Origin: Bacteroidales bacterium UBA2764
Lineage (GTDB): Bacteria > Bacteroidota > Bacteroidia > Bacteroidales > Paludibacteraceae
Direction: 5' to 3'
Assembly: GCA_002352705.1 (NCBI GenBank)
Contig: DEIW01000008.1
Coordinates: 2,298 to 8,025, forward strand
Length of the DNA stretch: 5,728 nucleotides
Shown: positions 1-4,816 of the stretch, in pieces
Layout: the number at the start of each line of letters is the position of its first letter
Numbering within the stretch: the first letter of the stretch is position 1
Translations under genes and position numbers: made by a program
The notes under the pieces: model-generated
What the model was told of the DNA's origin: nothing
Database searches by the model: none
The model's input: only the letters and a program-made list of their open reading frames with translations

Positions 1-6
1 CGGCTG

Positions 7-38
7 CAAAGGTACGATTTTTTTTCGAGATATGCAAA
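7..38 (-). promoter_or_regulatory. Leftward Bacteroidetes promoter for a gene beyond the left edge
   Basis: Read on the minus strand, a perfect -7 box TACCTTTG (bases 14 to 7) lies 20 bases downstream of a perfect -33 box TTTG (bases 38 to 35). This is the known promoter pattern of the Bacteroidetes primary sigma factor. Transcription would leave the window to the left, so a minus-strand gene should begin just outside it. Its product cannot be seen. Confidence 0.75.
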
Positions 39-47
39 TTTATTTGC
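34..47. promoter_or_regulatory. Perfect palindrome over the -33 box, possible operator
   Basis: GCAAAT TT ATTTGC is a perfect 6+2+6 inverted repeat. It covers the -33 box of the leftward promoter and lies 27 bases upstream of the -33 box of the rightward promoter. A second palindrome, TTTGCAAA (43-50), overlaps it. A dimeric regulator binding here could act on one or both divergent genes. The position is seen; the operator function is inferred, and AT-rich palindromes of this size can arise by chance. Confidence 0.35.
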
Positions 48-73
48 AAAAATCAAGAATTTGTAGCTGAGGA

Positions 74-105
74 CTTGCGTAATTCGGATTTTTTTTGTAA
101 TTTTG
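74..105 (+). promoter_or_regulatory. Rightward promoter of the MFS transporter gene
   Basis: The -7 box TAATTTTG (98-105) fits TAnnTTTG exactly. The -33 element is CTTG (74-77), one base off TTTG, with a 20-base spacer, the same spacing as in the leftward promoter. Transcription would start near 112, giving a leader of about 160 to 230 bases, depending on which start codon is used. Confidence 0.65.
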
Positions 106-127
106 CAGTCGATTTCGACAATCAATT

Positions 128-156
128 GTACATCGTACATCGTTAAATCGTACATC
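128..156. repeat. GTACATC short repeat tract in the transporter leader
   Basis: GTACATC occurs three times, at 128-134, 135-141 (direct tandem) and 150-156. The tract lies just downstream of the rightward promoter and so should be in the 5' leader of the transporter mRNA. It is one of several simple-pattern tracts in the window that resemble each other in style but not in exact sequence. Confidence 0.7.
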
Positions 157-234
157 TTTCGGCCTTGGTAAAGGCAAGGGCGTGACCCGAGAATATTCCT
201 ATAAAATTGTTAAACTATCCTAGGCGGAGGCCGC

Positions 235-256
235 TCCTTCCGCTTCAACGGAAGGA
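235..256. repeat. Hairpin in the transporter leader
   Basis: TCCTTCCG (235-242) and CGGAAGGA (249-256) form a perfect 8-bp stem with a 6-base loop, 18 bases before the upstream ATG at 275. It is not followed by a T run, so it is not a typical terminator. It could affect translation or simply be part of the repeat mosaic in this leader. Confidence 0.55.
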
Positions 257-274
257 CGCTCCGGGGTTACGCTT

Positions 275-1930
275 ATGGCTCAAATTTTCAATCTCAAATC
301 TCCAATTTCCAATAGAACGGCAACGCCGTTCCAGATGCCTATGTTCCGGGATTGGGTGCCCAAACGCATACAGCCGTGGATATATATTCTGCAGGTCCTC
401 TGTATCCAGTTCTCCGGAGGTGTCTATCTCGGCGCCTTGGAAGCTGTCAGAGGCACTACGGCTCTCCAACTGGAGGACCTTCTCATGCTGCTTTATGCCG
501 GGCTCGCGGGCATGGCGGTCTGGTTCCCCATGCTCTTCCGGACAAAGTTCCGCTTTACCAACCAACAGCTGCTCATCACCTCGGCTGTCCTGATAGCTGT
601 CTGTAACCTCATCTCCATGTCCACTACTAACATGGCGATTCTTCTGCCTGTCTGTTTCATTGCCGGAATAGCTAAGATTCAGGGCACTTTTGAATGTATG
701 TCGAATATCCAGCTTTGGATGACGCCCGAGCGCGATTTCGGAGTCTTCTTCCCGATACTGCATATCATCCTTCTCACGGCTATCACCGGCAGTGCATGGC
801 TGGCAGCGGTCGTCGCTTTCCATTTCTCCTGGCAGATGATGCATGTCCTCACGGTAGGGACGATGTGTTTCGTGATACTGGTCCAGATTACCCTCTGTCG
901 GCCCTGGTGTCCTATGCCGCAAAGGATGCCGCTCAAGGGTATTGATATTGCTTCGGGACTCCTCATCTCTCTCTTGATGCTCATGATCAGTTATATTCTG
1001 GTCTATGGCGACCGGCTCATGTGGTTCTTCTCGCCTACGCTCCGATGGATATTGGCGGTTGGCTTGATTCTTTTGGCTTTCATCATGTACCGCCTCAAGA
1101 CGGTGGAGAACCCCTATATCTCTTTGGAAATCTTCAAATATAAGAATGTACTGGCTATCCTCTTGGTTACGGCTATTGCGGAACTCCTTCTCGGAGCGGA
1201 GCATACGTTGGAGGAGATTTATTGGACGGAAGTGAGGGGACTGGAGGAGCATACCAAAGGCGCATTGTGTCTCTGGTCTTTACCGGGTGTCTATGTCGGT
1301 GTGCTGATTACGCTTTATTGGTTAGGACACGCACGCTGGCCAAAAAAACGCAAGGAGAATCACACCGTCCATGTAAAACTTTGGACGGTGTGGAAGTTGT
1401 TTGCCATCGGCTTCGGGTGCATCTTGGTCTATTCGATGTGGATGTACTTCTATTTGGATGTCAATGTGCCGATTGAGCAATACCGTTTGGGTTTGGCGTT
1501 TCGTGGTTGCGCGTACGCTATTTTAGCGGTCTCACTCATGTGGTCGTTGCACGAATCCGTACATGATTTGCAGCATTTCTTCATGGCGCTTTTCATTTTC
1601 AATGTCATCCACATGTACCTCGCCGGCGCATCGGGTTATGGACTGTATACCACGCTCTTCAAGCATTTCATGGCTGATAACATGGCGCGTTACGGCGATT
1701 ACCTGACGCTGACGACCGCGGGAGAACAATTCTCAATTATCAATTCTCAATTGTCAATTTCTGTTATGTCTGTCACCTTGAAACAAATCTTCGGACAGAT
1801 AATATGGGTCGCCGGACTGATGACCTCGGCATTCATGTTGTTGGATATTCCCCGTGTTAGAACCGGTATAGAAAAAGTACCGTACTGGCCTGTCTATGGT
1901 ATCAAGATGCTTGCCCGGCTCCGCAACTAA
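275..1930 (+). CDS. DHA2-like MFS transporter, 14 predicted membrane helices
   Basis: An inner-membrane major facilitator protein of 551 residues from the first ATG, about the usual length for the 14-helix drug:H+ antiporter 2 type. Hydrophobic segments lie near residues 32-52, 68-88, 98-115, 120-138, 155-178, 190-208, 226-244, 254-272, 291-308, 328-350, 371-393, 405-425, 433-452 and 502-523. The substrate cannot be read from sequence; in this group, relatives often work with HlyD and TolC-type partners, none of which is visible here. The classic motif A between helices 2 and 3 is poorly kept (FRTKFRFTN), without the usual Asp. Start choice is uncertain: residues 1-20 are encoded by repeat-like DNA and hairpins, and the conserved-looking part begins at MPMFRDWVPK, so ATG 335 or 341 may be the true start. 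No Shine-Dalgarno sequence favours any of them. Residues 485-495 (QFSIINSQLSI) come from an in-frame repeat tract before the last helix. The gene is convergent with the esterase gene, 28 bases away. Confidence 0.85.
   Translation: MAQIFNLKSPISNRTATPFQMPMFRDWVPKRIQPWIYILQVLCIQFSGGVYLGALEAVRGTTALQLEDLLMLLYAGLAGMAVWFPMLFRTKFRFTNQQLLITSAVLIAVCNLISMSTTNMAILLPVCFIAGIAKIQGTFECMSNIQLWMTPERDFGVFFPILHIILLTAITGSAWLAAVVAFHFSWQMMHVLTVGTMCFVILVQITLCRPWCPMPQRMPLKGIDIASGLLISLLMLMISYILVYGDRLMWFFSPTLRWILAVGLILLAFIMYRLKTVENPYISLEIFKYKNVLAILLVTAIAELLLGAEHTLEEIYWTEVRGLEEHTKGALCLWSLPGVYVGVLITLYWLGHARWPKKRKENHTVHVKLWTVWKLFAIGFGCILVYSMWMYFYLDVNVPIEQYRLGLAFRGCAYAILAVSLMWSLHESVHDLQHFFMALFIFNVIHMYLAGASGYGLYTTLFKHFMADNMARYGDYLTLTTAGEQFSIINSQLSISVMSVTLKQIFGQIIWVAGLMTSAFMLLDIPRVRTGIEKVPYWPVYGIKMLARLRN
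282..313. repeat. CAATCTC/CAATTTC-type repeat tract at the transporter N-terminus
   Basis: Near-repeats of the pattern CAAT-CTC / AAAT-CTC / CAAT-TTC follow one another here and encode residues 5-13, FNLKSPISN. The tract resembles that at 1727-1760 in the same gene. It suggests that the first codons are repeat DNA read through by an upstream ATG and not conserved protein. Confidence 0.5.
315..331. repeat. Perfect hairpin just before the alternative start codon
   Basis: GAACGGC (315-321) and GCCGTTC (325-331) form a perfect 7-bp stem with a 3-base loop, ending three bases before ATG 335. If translation starts at 335 or 341, this stem would lie at the ribosome landing site; if it starts at 275, it is coding sequence for residues 14-19. 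Confidence 0.6.
1727..1760. repeat. In-frame CAATTCTCAATT repeat tract inside the transporter gene
   Basis: The tract is built from repeated CAATT-plus-TCT/AT/GT units: CAATTCT, CAATTAT, CAATTCT, CAATTGT, CAATTT, that is, five 6- to 7-base units in a row. It encodes residues 485-495, QFSIINSQLSI, in the loop before the last membrane helix, and keeps the reading frame. Base composition is far more AT-rich than the surrounding gene. Confidence 0.8.
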
Positions 1931-1958
1931 GCCCTTTCAATCATCAATCATAAATTCT
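1931..1958. repeat. Short intergenic region with a TCAATCA tandem duplication
   Basis: The gap between the convergent transporter and esterase genes is only 28 bases. It holds two adjacent exact copies of TCAATCA (1937-1943 and 1944-1950). No hairpin terminator is visible, so transcripts from the two genes may overlap at their 3' ends. Confidence 0.5.
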
Positions 1959-2864
1959 CTACTTATACAGGTCCTTGAGTCTCATATTGGTGAATTTGGT
2001 AGGTCGGATGGCTGCGTCGCGCATGGTGATATCTTCTTCTATCACACGCCCGGAACGGAGATGTTGGCTCACAAACAGGTCCAGTTCTTCTAACGTCATC
2101 GGACCGCCCACACTCACCTCATGACCTAACTCCGGGAAACGGTATATACGGTACGGATACTGGCTCTTGGCCAGTCGCTTGGCTATCTTGCTTCCGCCAT
2201 ATAGTCCCCGCTTCCCTACTACTATCTGTTTGTAGGTCACTATCCTGTCCTTCTCTCCGTGAAAGAGCAGGGTAGGGGCTGGTGCCTGAGCCCATTTCAA
2301 TTTCCCCTCTTTGGAATAGATGGCGCCACTATAAGCTATCACTCCCGCCGGACGCCACCCTTCCGGCAGTTCGCGCGTGTACTCCAAACCGTTGCAGCGA
2401 CCGTAGTCGGTCATCAGGACGGTGATGGCACCCGCTGACGAACCTTCTAAGATGATTTTATCCGGCTCTATCCCTAACTCCCGGGCGTGCGCTACTAAGT
2501 ATCGTATGGCTGCGCAGCAATCTGCCGCCGCCATGTAAAAGGCGTTCTCTAACACCTCGATGTTCCCTATCCCTACTTTCTTCGCGCCCTTCAATCCTAA
2601 ACGGTAGTCTATGGCTACGGCTCGGTAGCCGCGGCTCGCTAACTGACGGCAATAGTCTCTATCCCAGGCTTTGGTACGGCTGCCGTGGATAAAGCCTCCG
2701 CCGAAAACATGCACTACGGTGTAACCGTTCGCACTGTCAATAGGGGCGTAGATGTCTAACATTAACGCAGAGTCACGTTCTACATAGGTGTAACTCTCTT
2801 GTCCTTCTGTCAGCACGCACCATCCGAACAGGGCGGCTAGCAGGATGATTACTCTTGTTTTCAT
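1959..2864 (-). CDS. Exported alpha/beta-hydrolase, carboxylesterase-like
   Basis: A 301-residue serine hydrolase with an N-terminal signal peptide (MKTRVIILLAALFGWCVLTEG, cleavage likely near residue 22; no lipobox). The visible catalytic set is: oxyanion motif HVFGGGF (residues 52-58), nucleophile elbow GSSAG with Ser143, probable acid Asp206 in HGEKD, and His248 in ELGHEV. Order and spacing fit the carboxylesterase/acetylesterase type of alpha/beta-hydrolase, which cleaves small esters, often acyl groups on sugars or side chains. The real substrate is unknown, and no sugar-degradation genes are next to it. The frame is open up to a GTG at 2909, but that stretch contains the -7 promoter box, so ATG 2864 is the start, giving a leader of about 15-20 bases. 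A basic tail follows the last catalytic residue (about residues 271-301). It has its own promoter and is probably a single-gene unit. Confidence 0.88.
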   Translation of the reverse strand: MKTRVIILLAALFGWCVLTEGQESYTYVERDSALMLDIYAPIDSANGYTVVHVFGGGFIHGSRTKAWDRDYCRQLASRGYRAVAIDYRLGLKGAKKVGIGNIEVLENAFYMAAADCCAAIRYLVAHARELGIEPDKIILEGSSAGAITVLMTDYGRCNGLEYTRELPEGWRPAGVIAYSGAIYSKEGKLKWAQAPAPTLLFHGEKDRIVTYKQIVVGKRGLYGGSKIAKRLAKSQYPYRIYRFPELGHEVSVGGPMTLEELDLFVSQHLRSGRVIEEDITMRDAAIRPTKFTNMRLKDLYK

Positions 2865-2886
2865 GAGTGTTGTACTTTTCTCGCTG

Positions 2887-2917
2887 CAAAGGTACAAAAA
2901 TTTTCCCACACTGACAA
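2887..2917 (-). promoter_or_regulatory. Promoter of the esterase gene
   Basis: On the minus strand the -7 box TACCTTTG (bases 2894 to 2887) is preceded, 20 bases upstream, by TTG (2917 to 2915; CTTG in full). The flanking bases GCTGCAAAGGTAC are identical to those of the leftward promoter at 4-15. Transcription should start near 2880, leaving a short A-rich leader before ATG 2864. Confidence 0.75.
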
Positions 2918-2924
2918 GCCTTTA

Positions 2925-2959
2925 TTGTTTTTTTTCCCAATTTTTCATTTTTACCTTTG
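2925..2959 (+). promoter_or_regulatory. Promoter of the small membrane protein / SUMF1 operon
   Basis: A perfect -7 box TACCTTTG lies at 2952-2959. The best -33 candidate is TTG at 2925-2927, with a spacer of 24 bases, longer than the 20 seen for the other promoters here, so the -33 assignment is weak. Transcription would begin near 2966, about 80 bases before the first ATG. It is back to back with the esterase promoter, 57 bases between the two -7 boxes. Confidence 0.6.
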
Positions 2960-3021
2960 TCTTTGAGCCCCTTCACACGGGTCTTTCTACTTTCTACTAT
3001 TTTGGCACGGTATTTGTTCTC

Positions 3022-3047
3022 ATAGCCGAGGATTAAAACTCGGTTGT
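3022..3047 (+). promoter_or_regulatory. Leader hairpin abutting the start codon at 3048
   Basis: CCGAG (3026-3030) pairs with CTCGG (3039-3043) around an 8-base loop (GATTAAAA). The stem extends by A-U and G-U pairs to 3022 and 3047, so it ends on the base before the ATG. Such a structure could hide the ribosome landing site and control translation of the operon. The pairing is seen; the role is inferred. Confidence 0.45.
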
Positions 3048-3227
3048 ATGAAACACTTCTTTTGGGCACTCAAAGTACTGTTGGTATTGGCTGCAGCACT
3101 ATCTTATTTCTGCATGATAAAAGTGCTGTATTGCGGTTGTTGGGCGTGCAATACGTGCATCGTCATCGGCGTTCTGGCAACGCTTCTCGGATTGTACGAC
3201 CGTTATAAAGAATTCCGTGCCTTGTGA
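3048..3227 (+). CDS. Small cysteine-rich two-helix membrane protein (59 aa), function unknown
   Basis: A 59-residue protein starting MKHFFWALKVLL. It has a hydrophobic segment at about residues 4-27, a short loop with the motif C29-G-C31-W-A-C34-N-T-C37 (CxCxxCxxC), a second hydrophobic segment at about 38-49, and a charged tail DRYKEFRAL. A further Cys22 lies in the first helix. This predicts a membrane hairpin with a cluster of cysteines that could bind metal or form disulfides. The stop TGA overlaps the ATG of the following SUMF1 gene by one base (TGATG), which implies translational coupling and a shared mRNA. A -7 promoter box lies about 90 bases upstream and a hairpin directly abuts the start. 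I do not recognise the family. A real gene is supported by the coupling, the well-placed promoter and the membrane-protein-like composition. Confidence 0.7.
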   Translation: MKHFFWALKVLLVLAAALSYFCMIKVLYCGCWACNTCIVIGVLATLLGLYDRYKEFRAL

Positions 3228-4528
3228 TGCCTTCCTGCCGTACTGTCATAACCGCTCTGTTGCTGCTTCTTTTGCTGCCTTTGGCGGCAAAGAAACGGCC
3301 CCATGTGCCCGATTCGTTGCAGACGCTCACTTTTGAGGTGAACGGTGTGCCGATTCATCTGCAGCGTGTGGAAGGCGGTTCGTTTGTGATGGGTGCTACT
3401 CCCGACCAGCACGACCCGGATACCTATACCGACAAGCCTGCGCACCTTGTTTTTCTTTCTCCTTATTATATAGCGACAACTGAAGTCACTAACCGTCTCT
3501 GGCGGGCGGTCATGTCCGAAAAGGAGATGCTGGAGTTGTCCGGCTATCCCGAACACCCAGTCTCTTTTGTCAGCTGGCATGAAGCGCAGCGGTTCGTGCG
3601 CCGGCTGGACAGTATCACCGGCATGCCTTTCCGTTTACCCACCGAGGCGGAATGGGAGTATGCTGCGCGAGGAGGGGAGAAAAGCAATCACTATCGTTTT
3701 GCGGGAGGAGACGAGCCGGATAGTGTGGGGTGGCTCTATTCGGTTGCAGGGAACTGGACGCATCCGGTGGCACGCAAGCAGCCGAACGAGTTAGGGCTGT
3801 ATGACATGACGGGCAATGTGGCGGAATGGTGTCAGGATCTCTACGGTCCATACCAACTCACCACGGCTCCTGACCCTTGCGGAGCGGACACAGGCTCGTT
3901 CCGTATCGTGCGCGGCGGCAGTTACGATGAGGCGAAAGCCAACTGCCATCTGTCTGTGCGGCGGTGGTACGAGCCGGAGACATCCGTGGGGTATATCGGT
4001 CTGCGTGTGGCGCTGAGTCTGCCTGATGATCCGATGAAACAAGTCGTGCCGGAAGAACCGCCTCTCACCCGAAAGATACGTATCAAAGGTCGCAGACTGC
4101 ATTTTTACCTTGTACCGGGCGAGGAACCCTATTACATCTCCGATGAGATTAGTGCGAATCAATGGAAGCGTGTCATGGCAGCAGAACCGCCGGACAGGGA
4201 ACGCGGTCTGGCTGTCGGCATGAGCCGGCAGGAACGTCTGCGTTTTGCGGAGACCTGCAGCCGTCTGGCAGACAAACCGCTGGCGGTCGCTTCGATAGCG
4301 GAGGTAGATAGTGCCATAGCGAAAGGGGCGATTGACCCGCCTAAGCCGCCTAAACGCAAGAAATCCGTCCGGTCAACTCAGCGCAGCCGGCGTGTACGCA
4401 GCAAACTCTCTCCGTGGACAGAAATAATAGGTGTCCGTCTTTCCTTACCCGACGACCCCGTCTTGTTGGACTTCAAAGGAGATTATAACGAAAAACTCCC
4501 TCTCCGTCTTGTCCTAAAATTACACTAA
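3227..4528 (+). CDS. Exported SUMF1/FGE-fold protein with a degenerate second domain
   Basis: A 433-residue protein with a signal peptide (MPSCR, Leu-rich core at 9-19, cleavage near LAA/K22). Residues about 32-267 form a formylglycine-generating-enzyme (SUMF1/EgtB/PvdO) fold: VEGGSFVMG at 48-56, YYIATTEVTN at 80-89, HPVSFVSWHEA at 110-120, RLPTEAEWEYAARGG at 136-150, GNVAEW at 196-201, RGGSY at 229-233, IGLRVA at 257-262. True formylglycine enzymes use a cysteine pair shortly after RGGS; here only Cys240 is present, so sulfatase activation is unlikely and a structural or binding role, as in GldJ/GldK-type relatives, is more probable. Residues about 281-413 look like a shortened second copy (PYYISDEISANQWKRVM, then IIGVRLSLPDDP), interrupted by a very basic stretch at 370-396 (PPKPPKRKKS and RSRRVRSK). 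ATG 3227 is chosen because it overlaps the upstream stop; a GTG three bases earlier is possible. It is co-transcribed with the small Cys-rich membrane protein. Confidence 0.88.
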   Translation: MPSCRTVITALLLLLLLPLAAKKRPHVPDSLQTLTFEVNGVPIHLQRVEGGSFVMGATPDQHDPDTYTDKPAHLVFLSPYYIATTEVTNRLWRAVMSEKEMLELSGYPEHPVSFVSWHEAQRFVRRLDSITGMPFRLPTEAEWEYAARGGEKSNHYRFAGGDEPDSVGWLYSVAGNWTHPVARKQPNELGLYDMTGNVAEWCQDLYGPYQLTTAPDPCGADTGSFRIVRGGSYDEAKANCHLSVRRWYEPETSVGYIGLRVALSLPDDPMKQVVPEEPPLTRKIRIKGRRLHFYLVPGEEPYYISDEISANQWKRVMAAEPPDRERGLAVGMSRQERLRFAETCSRLADKPLAVASIAEVDSAIAKGAIDPPKPPKRKKSVRSTQRSRRVRSKLSPWTEIIGVRLSLPDDPVLLDFKGDYNEKLPLRLVLKLH

Positions 4529-4534
4529 CTCCAC

Positions 4535-4588
4535 TTCTGCATCAACTACCCTTCTTTAGCGACAAAATTCTGCAGCAACTGTCCTTCT
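4535..4588. repeat. Imperfect 21-base direct repeat, 33 bases apart
   Basis: TTCTGCATCAACTACCCTTC (from 4535) and TTCTGCAGCAACTGTCCTTC (from 4568) match over 21 bases with three differences. A third TTCTGCA lies at 4585-4591. The copies are in the convergent gap, just after the SUMF1 stop codon. Their role is unknown; they could be remnants of a longer duplication. Confidence 0.5.
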
Positions 4589-4617
4589 GCAATTTCGCTT
4601 CATTTACCTGTCAATCC

Positions 4618-4648
4618 CGACGGTCAACCGACGGTCAATCGACAGTCG
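4618..4648. repeat. 11-base tandem repeat CGACGGTCAAY
   Basis: CGACGGTCAAC (4618-4628) is followed directly by CGACGGTCAAT (4629-4639) and a partial third unit CGACAGTCG (4640-4648), which is itself a small palindrome. A period of 11 bases puts the copies on about the same face of the helix, as in some protein-binding iterons, but there are only about 2.8 units. Confidence 0.6.
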
Positions 4649-4816
4649 TAAGATACCTCTCTGTCCTTGCTCCGACTGCCAAGACAGCCGTCATGCAGAA
4701 CTATCATCTGCTGCTGATGCTCAATTTCAACGTCAATCTGGACTTCGGAACGAAGCATCGCGAGGGTTGGCAACGCCTCAACAATGAAGATACCGAAAGT
4801 GGTATTTTAAGCGGTA

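Larger units (their letters stand above)
4529..4816. other. Gap between convergent genes, no convincing gene
   Basis: These 288 bases lie between the end of the SUMF1 gene and the end of the regulator gene. No promoter box, hairpin terminator or RNA gene was recognised. The region contains two sets of short direct repeats (listed separately). One plus-strand frame is open through the whole stretch to a stop at 4824, with an ATG at 4693 giving 43 codons, but no protein family or start signal supports it. Confidence 0.5.

Noticed and set aside
162..179. CCTTG / CAAGG inverted repeat as a riboswitch or attenuator in the transporter leader
   Set aside because: The stem is only 5 bp, and the leader matches no riboswitch consensus that I recognise.
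202..209. TAAAATTG as a second promoter -7 box nearer the transporter start
   Set aside because: It deviates from TAnnTTTG by one base and has no TTTG or TTG at the proper distance upstream; the box at 98-105 is better.
245..1252. Long minus-strand open frame of 335 codons opposite the transporter
   Set aside because: It is rich in His, Glu, Arg, Asp and Gln, as expected for the antisense of a membrane-protein gene. It has no recognisable domain and no promoter box, while the plus-strand protein is a clear MFS member.
2865..2909. Upstream GTG start for the esterase
   Set aside because: It would place the -7 promoter box inside the gene and put 15 non-signal-like residues before a good signal peptide.
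2845..3036. Plus-strand open frame of 63 codons across the promoter region
   Set aside because: It overlaps the start of the esterase gene and both back-to-back promoters, and its composition follows the T-rich intergenic DNA.
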